Source of the DNA: Chthoniobacter flavus
Lineage (GTDB): Bacteria; Verrucomicrobiota; Verrucomicrobiia; Chthoniobacterales; Chthoniobacteraceae
Length of the DNA: 64,000 nucleotides
Assembly (NCBI GenBank): GCA_945861435.1
Contig: CAMAUX010000014.1
Location: 1 to 64,000, forward strand
Direction of reading: 5' to 3'
Of this stretch, positions 51,131 through 59,278 are shown piece after piece (position 1 is the stretch's first letter; each line of letters opens with the position of its first letter). The notes beneath the pieces are model-generated. The model worked only from the letters and a program-made list of their open reading frames with translations, was not told the DNA's origin and did no database searches. A program made the translations under genes and the position numbers.

Positions 51131-53338
51131 TCAGAAGCGGAAGTCGAGGCTGATGGAGTCGCGGAGGTCTTGGAGGAGGAGGGATCCCCAGAGGTGTGTG
51201 CCGGCGTAGATTTTGCCGCGGCTGGTCATGCCCGGGCGCAGGAGGCCTTCGTGGTTGTCGACGACGACGACAGCTTCGTAGGTGCGTTCGGTGGGGATGT
51301 CGCGGCCTTTGGAGTCGACGTAGACGGGCACGTCGCCGGAGCGGCGTGCGGAGAATGCAGCGGGGATGGATTCTCCGAAGAAGGCGATGGGTTTGCCGGC
51401 GATGGTGCCTTTGAAGGAGCGGCCCGGGTAGGCGTTGGCGCGGAGGACGACGCGCTGGCCGGCCTCGATGTGGCGGACTTCCTGTTCGTTGAGGGCGACC
51501 TTGATGCGCATGGGGTTGAGCGGGGCGATTTCGCAGAAGAGTTCGTTGCTGCGGAGGAGGTGGCCGAGCTTTTTGTCGAGGTCGCGAGTGAGGACGGTGC
51601 CTGCGTTGTTTGCGCGGAGCACGAGGTGGCTGGCGTCCTGGGTGGCTTCGTCGAAGCGGGCCTGGTAGGCGAGCCGGGATGTTTCGGCCTGCTTTTGTTC
51701 GGCAGGGCGCTCGAGGCCGATGGCGCGTGCGACGGTGGCCTCTGCGACGCGGAGACGGTTTTCGACGAGGACGAGGTTTTGGGAGAGTTCGCGATTTTCG
51801 AGGCGTGCGAGAGGCTGGCCTGCTTTGACTTGCTGGCCTTCGTGGACGAGGATTTCGGCGAGGAAACCTGACACCTCCGGGCGGATTTGTTCTGTTTCAG
51901 CGAGTTGGACTGCGCCCGTGCGTTTGATGGTGTGCTGGACGGGGAGGAGGCAGGCGAGGAGGAAGAGGAGGAGGGAGGCGGTGCCGAGGAGGGAGAGTCG
52001 GCGCAGGCGGCCGGTGGGGTGCCAGTCTTCCCGGGAGAGCTGCATGGATTTGAAGAAGCCGACGATGGGGAGGAGGATCCAGGAGGTCAAGGCGAGGACG
52101 CTGAACCAATTGGAGAGAGCCTCAAGGCCGAGTGGCTTGAGGTGGGGTTCCATGAAGACGACGAGTTGATAGATGACCCAGTAGCCGTAGAGCCAAGAGA
52201 GGATGGCGTAGGTGTAGAAGAAAGCGAAGCGGCGTTTTGGGAGAGGGAGGCGGGAGAGGGAGGCATCGTTGGAGTTGTGGCCGAAGAGGAGTTTGGTGAA
52301 CTGGGCTTGGATGAGAGCGCGTGCCTTGCCCTGGAGGTTGGGGACTTCGATGAGGTCGGTGAGGATGTAGTACCCGTCGAAGCGCATGAGCGGGTTGGCA
52401 TTGAAGAGGATGGTGGAGACGGAGGTGATGATGATGAGGTTGAAGAGGAAATTCTGGAGCCAGCCTGGCTGGATGGCGGCCCAGAGGAAGGTGGCGAAGG
52501 CGGCGAAGATGAGTTCGACGTAGATGCCTGCGGCGGAGACGAGGATGCGGTGTTTGCGGTCTGGCATGGTCCACGTGTCGCTGACGTTGACGAAGAAGTA
52601 GGGGGTGAAGACCATGGACATGAAACCGACCTCGTGGACTTCACCGCCGAAGTGTTTGCAGGTGAGCCCATGGCCGAGTTCGTGGACGGATTTGACCACG
52701 ATGGTGGTGCCCCACATGAGGAGGAGGTTCTCCCATTGGAAGAGGTTTGCGAGGGCCTGATCGAGGTGGCTGGCGTTGCGCACGAACACCACGGTGGCGG
52801 CGAGGATGAGGGCGACTGAGATCCAGAGCGCCTGTTTGGTCCAAACCCAAGCGACGGGGCGCGCCATGCGGGCGAAGAGTTTGTCCGGGTCAAAGAGGGA
52901 GAAGCGAAAGAAGAAGATGTTGTTTGCGAGGTTGTAGAGGAAGCCCTTGGAGCGCTTTTGTTTTTTGGAGGCTTCCATGCGAGCCTTGATCCGTGCGCCT
53001 TGGACGCTGAGGAACTGGAGCAGGGCGAGGTCGTTGGCAAAGCGCAGCACGCGGTCGTCGAGTTCCTCCGGTGCGTACTCGAGGCGGATGTGGGGGAAGT
53101 GCGCGGCGTAGGCTTCGCGGATCTGGCTGAAGGTGCGTTTGCCGTCGAAGAGGGAGGCGAGGAAGTGGTCCTCGGCGGTCATCCGGAAGTACTGGAGGGA
53201 GATGGGGTCCTTGACGATGTAGTAGGTGCGGTCCTCGTAGATCTGGCGGCTGACGCAGAGGTCCGTGCGGAGTGCGGGGAGGACGACGTTCTCCTGCTGG
53301 GAGGGGGCGGGGGAGGGGCGTGCGGCGTCGGCGCTCAT
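51131..53338 (-). CDS. PqqD-like / M50 metalloprotease / HlyD adaptor fusion
   Basis: 735-aa inner-membrane protein in three parts. Residues about 28-112 look like a PqqD-type winged-helix (RRE) domain: YIVKDPISLQYFRM, FLASLFDGKRTFSQI, VLRFANDLALLQFL. The middle (about 165-460) is a polytopic M50 site-2-protease domain with zinc motif HELGHG (His219, Glu220, His223) and the third-ligand motif NPLMRFDGYY (315-324). The C-terminus (about 490-735) is a HlyD-like adaptor: VSGFLAEILVHEGQQVKAGQPLARLENREL lipoyl-type half, coiled coil, and barrel domain. It is the only polytopic transport-like protein in the operon. A RiPP-type peptide client is suggested by the PqqD-like part, but no precursor peptide is seen. 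Confidence 0.85.
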   Translation of the reverse strand: MSADAARPSPAPSQQENVVLPALRTDLCVSRQIYEDRTYYIVKDPISLQYFRMTAEDHFLASLFDGKRTFSQIREAYAAHFPHIRLEYAPEELDDRVLRFANDLALLQFLSVQGARIKARMEASKKQKRSKGFLYNLANNIFFFRFSLFDPDKLFARMARPVAWVWTKQALWISVALILAATVVFVRNASHLDQALANLFQWENLLLMWGTTIVVKSVHELGHGLTCKHFGGEVHEVGFMSMVFTPYFFVNVSDTWTMPDRKHRILVSAAGIYVELIFAAFATFLWAAIQPGWLQNFLFNLIIITSVSTILFNANPLMRFDGYYILTDLIEVPNLQGKARALIQAQFTKLLFGHNSNDASLSRLPLPKRRFAFFYTYAILSWLYGYWVIYQLVVFMEPHLKPLGLEALSNWFSVLALTSWILLPIVGFFKSMQLSREDWHPTGRLRRLSLLGTASLLLFLLACLLPVQHTIKRTGAVQLAETEQIRPEVSGFLAEILVHEGQQVKAGQPLARLENRELSQNLVLVENRLRVAEATVARAIGLERPAEQKQAETSRLAYQARFDEATQDASHLVLRANNAGTVLTRDLDKKLGHLLRSNELFCEIAPLNPMRIKVALNEQEVRHIEAGQRVVLRANAYPGRSFKGTIAGKPIAFFGESIPAAFSARRSGDVPVYVDSKGRDIPTERTYEAVVVVDNHEGLLRPGMTSRGKIYAGTHLWGSLLLQDLRDSISLDFRF

Positions 53339-53368
53339 GCAGGGGTGGGGCGCGGGCTCGGCCGGGGG

Positions 53369-54112
53369 TTAACGGCCCGGTGGAGCGGGCTGGATGGTGC
53401 TGAAATCGGCGGCGCCACGGGTGCCAGCCTTGATGCGGTGGCCGGGATTTTCCATCTGGAGCTTGAGGCGGAAGAGGCCGCTCGCGGCGTCGATGCGGGG
53501 GTCGATGAAGGTGATTGAGGCGGTGGAGGGTGTGGGGCCGAGGGCTGGGAAGCGGACCTGGACTTTCTGGCCTTCCTTGAGAGAGCCCATGAGTTTTGGG
53601 TCGAGGTAGAACTGGATGTAGATTTGGTCGATGTTGACGATGTCGAAGAGTTTTTCGACGCGTTCGACGCCCTCGCCGGTTTCCTTGTATTTTTTGACGA
53701 CGATGCCTGAAAGGGGGGAGCGGATGGTTTTTTCGCGGAGGGCGACTTGGGCGAGTTGGTGGACGAGGCGTTGGACTTCGAGTTGGGCTTGTTCTTCGAG
53801 GGCTTTCTCGCGGCTGCCCATTTTGTCGTCGAAGAGGGACTGGGCGCCTCTGGCTTTGAACTCGCTGAGTTCGACGACCTTCTGTGTGCGTCGGACTTCG
53901 AGCTCCTCCTTTTCGGAGCGGAGTTTGAGGAGTTCCTGTCCTTCGGTGACGGTGTCGCCTTCTTCGACGAGTACGGCGGTGATGGTGTCCTGAAAGACAG
54001 GGGAGCTGATGCTGACCTGTTTGACGGGAAGCACGATGCCTTGGACGTCCTCAGCGCTGGCCGCTGAGCAGATCGTCAGGAGGGCGAGTGCGGGGAGGAG
54101 GATGCGCTTCAT
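53369..54112 (-). CDS. HlyD/RND-type periplasmic adaptor
   Basis: 247-aa membrane-fusion protein with a signal peptide (ILLPALALLTICSAASAE). Lipoyl half-motifs ITAVLVEEGDTVTEGQELLKL and TIRSPLSGIVVKKYKETGEGV flank a short coiled coil (about 70-125), followed by a beta-barrel domain with VNIDQIYIQFYLDPKLMGSL and GSLKEGQKVQVRF. The ATG at 54112 opens the signal peptide; an ATG at 54175 would add 21 polar residues before it. Third gene of the export operon, 30 bases before the M50 fusion. It likely bridges an inner-membrane partner to TolC. Confidence 0.87.
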   Translation of the reverse strand: MKRILLPALALLTICSAASAEDVQGIVLPVKQVSISSPVFQDTITAVLVEEGDTVTEGQELLKLRSEKEELEVRRTQKVVELSEFKARGAQSLFDDKMGSREKALEEQAQLEVQRLVHQLAQVALREKTIRSPLSGIVVKKYKETGEGVERVEKLFDIVNIDQIYIQFYLDPKLMGSLKEGQKVQVRFPALGPTPSTASITFIDPRIDAASGLFRLKLQMENPGHRIKAGTRGAADFSTIQPAPPGR

Positions 54113-54191
54113 AAGGGGTGGTTCTTGTGTGTGAGTTTGCGCCTTGGTCCTTTCGGGGCTGCCCTGGCGATGCATGGGCGACGCTTTGGGC

Positions 54192-56297
54192 CTAGCCGAT
54201 CATGCGCAGGCGCATCCAGTCCCAGATGCGTTCGAGGTAGAGCCAGAGGAGAGGTTTGCGACCGAGGTCGATTCTTGCGCGGCCGGTGAGTCCGGGGCGC
54301 ATGGCGTTTTGGAGTTCCTGAGGGATGGGGACGTCGTTGGCCGTGATGAGAAACACGTTTTCACTTTCGCGAGGGAATGCGGAGGAACTGATCTGGCGGT
54401 GGTCTTGCAGGAAGGCACGGAGATTGTGAGCGCTCTGGCTGTAGAGGATGAAATGGATGTCCTTTGGGGGCGCGCCGGTTTTGGGGAGGGCTTTTTCGAC
54501 GCGGCCGATGGCCTTCTCGTTGACGTCGACGATCAGGTCCCAGTGGTCGAGGGCGGCGACTTCTGCGAAGGGGGATCCGGGTTGGATGAATTCGCCGGCG
54601 CGCAGTTCGAGGTCCTTGGTGAGGATGGCGCCTGTGATGGGGGAGCGGAGGGTGGCGGCGTCGATGTCTGTGCGCAGTTTTTTTTCGTTCTGTTCGGTGA
54701 CGCGTGATTGGAGGAGGGAGACCTGTGCGCTGGCTTCGTCGCCGAGGCTGCGGTAGCGCTCGGCATCTGCGAGGAGGCGCTGGCGTTCCTGTTCATTGGC
54801 CGCGAGTTCGGTTTCGATGCGGCGGGTTTCGAGTTGGGCGACTGGGGTTCCCTTTTCGACATGCTGACCTTCGCGGACGAGGACTTTTTCGATGCGTCCG
54901 GCGATCTCAGGCACGATGGCTGCACGTTTGCTGGGGAGCAGGGAGCAGTTGCCATCGATGCGTTCGAGCTTGGGGTAGAGGCAGGTGATGAGGATGGCGG
55001 CGGCGAGTGTGTAGGCCTTGAGTCGGGAGCGGCGGCCGCCGTCGCCGAGGAGCAGGCGCTGTGCATTGCGGATGCTGCGGCTGATGGGGAGCAGGGGCAG
55101 GGAATGGTGTTCGTAGGCGCTGAGGAGGCTGCGTGTGCTGTGCGCGGCGATCCATTCGGCGAGTCGTGTGGTGGAGGGCTGTTCCTTGCCCGGTGCCGGA
55201 GGGGCGAAGAGGCTCTCGGTGGTGCTTTCGCAGAAGAGGACGCCGACGATTTGTTTTTGCTCGTTGAGCAGTGGGGCAAGGGCGGCGCTGAGCACGTGGG
55301 AGACTTCGAAGTAGGCGAGGTCCACGGCGTCGGTGCGGATTGCTGGGGGGCGGTCTGGGTGGTCGGTGGGAGATGGGTCGGTGGTCGGTGGCAGCGGTGC
55401 GTTGGTTTGTGCTGCCTGAGCGTTCTGGGCGAGGAGTTCGTTTTTGCTGATGAGGACGAGTTCGGTGCCTGTGTGGGCCTCGGCGAAATCGAGCATGGCC
55501 TTCACTGTGGAGCTTTTCTGCTCGACGGTTTCCTGGCCTGAGATGGCGAGCATGCGCCATGAGCCGTGGTGGAGGAAAGCGACCGAGCAGCGTTCGCAGC
55601 CGAGGAGGTCGCGGCTGTAGTTGGCGGTGAGGCGTGCGACTTCCAAGGGTTCGAGGGAGCCCGCGATATCGGTGGAGAAGCGGAGCAGGTGCTGGAGGCG
55701 CTGGGTTTCAAGGACGAGGGAGCCGAGTCTGCGCGATTGCAGGTGTTGCTCGACGTAGACTGCGAGCGAAGTGAGGAAGGTGAGGAATTCGGGGTAGTTC
55801 TGGGTTTGGGTCTGCGGGGGCAGCCATACTTGGAGGACGCCGATGACCTGTTCGTTGAGGAGAAGGGGGGCGTGAAGGAAGGGGAAAGGGGTGCGGTTGG
55901 GGGACTGTGTGGCTGGGGTGCCGCGCAGTTGTTGGAGTTGTTCTTCGAGCGAGCCGGGTTCCGGAGCGCTGGAGGGGGGGAGGACCGCGTTGCGTCGCTG
56001 TTCGACGACCTCGCTGAGGACGCGCAGGATGGTTGCCCGCTGGTGTTCGTCGCGCTGGAAGAGGCTGGAGTCGAAGGCGACTTCCGCTGCGAGTTGGAAC
56101 TCGTTTTTTGCCTCTCCCGCGTTGCGGCCAACCAGCCAAACGGCGCCTCCGCGTGCATCGACAGCCTTCACTGCACGGGTGAGGAACTGGGCGAAGTATT
56201 CCTCGCTGCGGATGTCCTTCTTGCTCAGGGCAGCAATTTCATCGATGAGGCGCTGGATGCGGGAGCGCGCCGCTTCGATGGTTTGATCCTGAGCCAT
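54192..56297 (-). CDS. GAF-domain / HlyD adaptor fusion protein
   Basis: 701 aa. The N-terminal half is cytoplasmic with two GAF-like domains (about residues 25-195, with APLLLNEQVIGVLQVWLP, and about 205-410, with LAPLLNEQKQIVGVLFCES). A transmembrane helix follows (about 427-443, AAAILITCLYPKL). The C-terminal part is a periplasmic HlyD-type adaptor: IAGRIEKVLVREGQHVEKGTPVAQLETRRI, a coiled coil (about 495-550), ATLRSPITGAILTKD, and a barrel domain. A cytosolic ligand sensor joined to an export adaptor is unusual and suggests gating by an intracellular signal. Second gene of the operon, 69 bases after the CHASE2 gene. Confidence 0.85.
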   Translation of the reverse strand: MAQDQTIEAARSRIQRLIDEIAALSKKDIRSEEYFAQFLTRAVKAVDARGGAVWLVGRNAGEAKNEFQLAAEVAFDSSLFQRDEHQRATILRVLSEVVEQRRNAVLPPSSAPEPGSLEEQLQQLRGTPATQSPNRTPFPFLHAPLLLNEQVIGVLQVWLPPQTQTQNYPEFLTFLTSLAVYVEQHLQSRRLGSLVLETQRLQHLLRFSTDIAGSLEPLEVARLTANYSRDLLGCERCSVAFLHHGSWRMLAISGQETVEQKSSTVKAMLDFAEAHTGTELVLISKNELLAQNAQAAQTNAPLPPTTDPSPTDHPDRPPAIRTDAVDLAYFEVSHVLSAALAPLLNEQKQIVGVLFCESTTESLFAPPAPGKEQPSTTRLAEWIAAHSTRSLLSAYEHHSLPLLPISRSIRNAQRLLLGDGGRRSRLKAYTLAAAILITCLYPKLERIDGNCSLLPSKRAAIVPEIAGRIEKVLVREGQHVEKGTPVAQLETRRIETELAANEQERQRLLADAERYRSLGDEASAQVSLLQSRVTEQNEKKLRTDIDAATLRSPITGAILTKDLELRAGEFIQPGSPFAEVAALDHWDLIVDVNEKAIGRVEKALPKTGAPPKDIHFILYSQSAHNLRAFLQDHRQISSSAFPRESENVFLITANDVPIPQELQNAMRPGLTGRARIDLGRKPLLWLYLERIWDWMRLRMIG

Positions 56298-56366
56298 GAG
56301 GGAGAGAGGAGGAGCGGAGTGGGTTGGTGGGCCGTGGGCCGAGCCCGGCTCCTCGCGAGGGAGGGC

Positions 56367-57800
56367 TTAGAGCTTGGGGGCTTCGTTTGGGGAGGGCTCC
56401 GCAAGCTTAGGCTGCGGCGTGGGCTCCAGCGCTTTGTTAAGAGAGGAAAGCAGGGTGAACGGTTGGGAGCGCGTGGCGGGAGGCTGGGGTTGCTCGGGGG
56501 CGCTTTTGGTTTCAGGCGCCTGCGTTTGGGTGTCGGCTGCTTGTGGGGAGGCTGGAGTGGTCGTTTGCAGGGATGGCGCAGGTGCCGCTTGAAGCAGCGG
56601 ACGGAAGCAGACGAGGAACGCCATGAGGCCGAGAGGAAGCGCTGCGGGCATGGCGATGCGAGTCGAGGCGAAGAGGAGTGTGGCGATTCCGCAGTAGGCG
56701 GCGAGGGCGCTGAGGGAGATGGTGACGCAGGAGCGGGGTGGTGCGTGAGATGCCGCGGCGGCGAGGAGGACGGCGGCTGCGACGATCGCCCAGTCGCTCC
56801 AAGCGGGGCGCTCTGGGGGGAATGAGCGGGTCAGGATGGTGGTGACGCCTGCGGCCATCAGCTCGCCGGCGGAGAACTTTCCTGAAGCCGGTGTTTGGAG
56901 GGTGCGTGAGGAGGAGTCCGTGCGGGTGAGCAGGAGCATTCTTCCCTCCAGATTTTCCGTGGCAATGGATGAGGGGGACTTGGAGTCGATTTGGCTGCTG
57001 GCGAGCAGGAGGTCGTCGAAGCTTTGGCGCGTAAGGGATGCGGAGGGATCCAAAGGCATTTCGCCGAGCGCGTTGATGGGAATAGCGAAGCGGTCTGCCA
57101 CCCGGATGCGGGAGCCGAGTTCAACGGTGAGTTCGTCGAGGCTGATGCGCTCGTGGATGGCGACGAGTTGGAGGGGGAGTGTGGGGACGACCTGGCCGCG
57201 ATAGCGCAGAAGGAGGGGGATGCGGCGGTGGGCGGCTTTGTGTTCGGGAACGTTGGTGACGCCGATTTCGCTCGAAAGTCGGAAGTCATCTTCTGGTTGG
57301 GAACCGATGGCGGTGAATTCCGGGATCAGCCTTGTGTCGCCGTGGACGTTGCGCACCAGGGGCATTTCTTGGAGTGGCGGGACGACTTGTGGGTCTTCCG
57401 GGATGCCGAGTTGGGTGCCAAGGAGGACTTTAGGGCTCTTGAGGAGGTGGTCGCGGAGGATTTTTTTGTATTGGGGGAGTTTGGGTTGCGGGGCGGAGTG
57501 GTCCTGATGCCATGAGAACACCTCGTCGGTGGCGATCACGGTGGGGTGGAATGCACTTGCTGCCTGAAAAAACAGGGCGAAGTCCAGTGGGCTCCACGGC
57601 CATGGGTGCTGGCGCAGGGAATCGTCGTTGATTTCCACCAACGTGAGCGGCGGGGGGGGGAGTTGGGTTGGGTGGAGTCGTGCGAGGAGAGTTGCGAAGC
57701 GGGCGTCGAATTCCTGAAGCGGGTCCTGCTGAGCCTCGCGAACGAGGACTGCTCCCAGAACGAGCATGAGGAAGGCGAATTGCAGGCGGGCCCGTGGCAT
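56367..57800 (-). CDS. CHASE2-domain membrane protein without output domain
   Basis: 477 aa. One N-terminal transmembrane helix (about 5-22), a large periplasmic CHASE2-type sensor region (about 30-320, with LTLVEINDDSLRQHPWPWSP and IATDEVFSW), then three closely spaced C-terminal helices (about 333-405) and a Pro/Gln/Thr-rich cytoplasmic tail of about 70 residues. CHASE2 normally feeds kinases, cyclases or diguanylate cyclases; none is attached here. As first gene of the export operon it may sense periplasmic conditions for the GAF-HlyD partner, by contact or tail binding. The SRP RNA gene lies upstream on the same strand. Confidence 0.8.
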   Translation of the reverse strand: MPRARLQFAFLMLVLGAVLVREAQQDPLQEFDARFATLLARLHPTQLPPPPLTLVEINDDSLRQHPWPWSPLDFALFFQAASAFHPTVIATDEVFSWHQDHSAPQPKLPQYKKILRDHLLKSPKVLLGTQLGIPEDPQVVPPLQEMPLVRNVHGDTRLIPEFTAIGSQPEDDFRLSSEIGVTNVPEHKAAHRRIPLLLRYRGQVVPTLPLQLVAIHERISLDELTVELGSRIRVADRFAIPINALGEMPLDPSASLTRQSFDDLLLASSQIDSKSPSSIATENLEGRMLLLTRTDSSSRTLQTPASGKFSAGELMAAGVTTILTRSFPPERPAWSDWAIVAAAVLLAAAASHAPPRSCVTISLSALAAYCGIATLLFASTRIAMPAALPLGLMAFLVCFRPLLQAAPAPSLQTTTPASPQAADTQTQAPETKSAPEQPQPPATRSQPFTLLSSLNKALEPTPQPKLAEPSPNEAPKL

Positions 57801-57942
57801 TGCAGGAGGAGGGTGGAAGGGGTGGCTGGAGAGGTGGGTGGTGAGCCGTTGGGCGGTGGGGATGGGGCGTCAATTCCCGGGCGTGAGACAACCAGATGGG
57901 AGGTTGGAGCGGAGCAGGTGCGACAAGGGGCGGAAAGGGTCG

Positions 57943-57948
57943 AAAAAA
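57943..57948 (-). terminator. T-run ending the SRP RNA gene
   Basis: Six Ts on the minus strand directly after the closing helix GGCGGC of the SRP RNA. The helix has only about six pairs at its base, but the whole RNA is one long hairpin. This would separate the SRP RNA from the export operon starting at 57800; the bases between (57801-57942) hold no gene I recognise. Confidence 0.55.
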
Positions 57949-58063
<115 letters not shown>

Positions 58064-58144
58064 AATCAGGGGAAGACAACGGTTTTATCAGGTGCCTTCG
58101 GAAAGCACTTGCCATGGGGAAGGATTCGGAGGTTTAAGGGGAGG

Positions 58145-58202
58145 GTCGTTGTCCCCTTGGAAAGTCTCGGGTCGCCCTCCCTGAGCATCGAGCGACAACG
58201 AC
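58145..58202 (+). promoter_or_regulatory. Structured 5' leader (nested hairpin)
   Basis: A perfect 9-bp inverted repeat, GTCGTTGTC (58145-58153) and GACAACGAC (58194-58202), encloses an inner hairpin CTCGGG / CCCTGAG. It ends 20 bases before the ATG of the coiled-coil gene. No T-run follows, so it is not a classical terminator. It could be a leader RNA element or an mRNA stabiliser. Confidence 0.4.
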
Positions 58203-58222
58203 TCCCCCCACGTCCTTTTCTT

Positions 58223-59005
58223 ATGGCCAAAATCCTTCTCGTGCTTTCGCTGCTGATTTCTGCGGGCACATGTCTCCTGACCTTGCAGACCAAACCGAAG
58301 GTGATTGCTCTTCAAGAGGACTTGAGTACGACGAAGGGGACGCTTTCGACGACGACAGATACGCTGGTCAAAACGGAGGGGGAGTTGAAGACGACTGCGG
58401 AGAACCTGACTGCGGCGAAGGCGACCATTGACGAGAGGGACAAGGATTTGGTGGCCCAGAAGGCGGAGAAAGAGAAGGTTGATAAGGAGCTCGCGGAGGC
58501 CGCCAAGAATCTCGAGCAAAAGACGATGGATCTTGCCAAGGTCAATACGGATTTGGACTCGCTCAAGCAGAAGCTGGGATCCGGGGATCCCGAGGTTCTG
58601 CTGGCGAAGGTGAAGGGCCTGGAAGCGGATGTGGATGAAGCGAAGAAGAAGGTGGCGGAAACCATTCAGGAGAAGGAGGCTCTCGAGCTGCTGAAGAAGG
58701 CCGCCGACGAGAAGTTGGTTGCCGCAGAGAAGCAGGTGAAGGAGTACAAGGATGGAGTCTCGAAGGTCGGGTTGAAGGGGAGTGTGGTTGGTTTTGACAA
58801 GAGTTGGGGCTTCGCGGTGCTGGATTTGGGTGACAAACAGGGTTTGAAGTCTGACGCGACGCTTTTGGTTATGCGTGGGGGGCAGGTGATCGGTAAGCTC
58901 AGGGTGACAAAGGTGGGGCCGGTGACATCGTTTGCTGACGTGCTCCCGGGGATGCGGAGCCAGCTTGCTCAGGGCGATCGCGTCGTCGTGGAGTCGAAGC
59001 TTTAA
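58223..59005 (+). CDS. Exported coiled-coil protein with C-terminal beta domain
   Basis: 260 aa. N-terminal signal or anchor (ILLVLSLLISAGTCLLTL, residues 4-21). A long coiled coil follows (about 25-185), rich in Lys, Glu, Thr and Leu, with repeated TLSTTTDTL/TAENLTAAK blocks. The C-terminal domain (about 190-260) is beta-rich: GSVVGFDKSWGFAVLDLGDK, LLVMRGGQVIGKLRVTKV, LAQGDRVVVES. Such proteins recur as uncharacterised genes in Verrucomicrobia and could link membrane and wall. The ATG at 58223 is chosen because it starts the hydrophobic segment; earlier in-frame sequence covers the SRP RNA region. Confidence 0.75.
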   Translation: MAKILLVLSLLISAGTCLLTLQTKPKVIALQEDLSTTKGTLSTTTDTLVKTEGELKTTAENLTAAKATIDERDKDLVAQKAEKEKVDKELAEAAKNLEQKTMDLAKVNTDLDSLKQKLGSGDPEVLLAKVKGLEADVDEAKKKVAETIQEKEALELLKKAADEKLVAAEKQVKEYKDGVSKVGLKGSVVGFDKSWGFAVLDLGDKQGLKSDATLLVMRGGQVIGKLRVTKVGPVTSFADVLPGMRSQLAQGDRVVVESKL

Positions 59006-59053
59006 TGGTGGATTCTTAAATCTTACTGAAGGCTGCTGATCCCACCCATTCCC

Positions 59054-59227
59054 ATGAGAATCCTGCGTGTTGTTTCGTTGCTCTCTTTGCTCGCGATCGT
59101 TGTGGCTGGGGGCCTTGGTGGGTGTGCGGCGCCGGATCCTGAGCGTGTGAGTTCCATTCCGTGGAGCCGGCCTGAGCGTTGGGAGGGGCAGGGGCCGATG
59201 GGGGCGTTTGGCCAGCCTGGGCGTTAG
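59054..59227 (+). CDS. Small lipoprotein (57 aa)
   Basis: A 57-codon ATG frame encodes a signal peptide (RILRVVSLLSLLAIVVAG) with lipobox GLGGC, so cleavage and lipidation at Cys24 are expected. The mature part is short and contains SSIPWSRPERWEGQGPMG, a Trp-rich stretch that looks selected rather than random. Between the coiled-coil gene (48-base gap) and the glycosyltransferase (51 bases). Function unknown; outer-membrane location is likely because there is no Asp at position +2. Confidence 0.7.
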   Translation: MRILRVVSLLSLLAIVVAGGLGGCAAPDPERVSSIPWSRPERWEGQGPMGAFGQPGR

Positions 59228-59278
59228 CTGAGAATTGTCCTCCGGGCGGGGGTGGACAAAGGAAGTTGGAGGGGGGGA

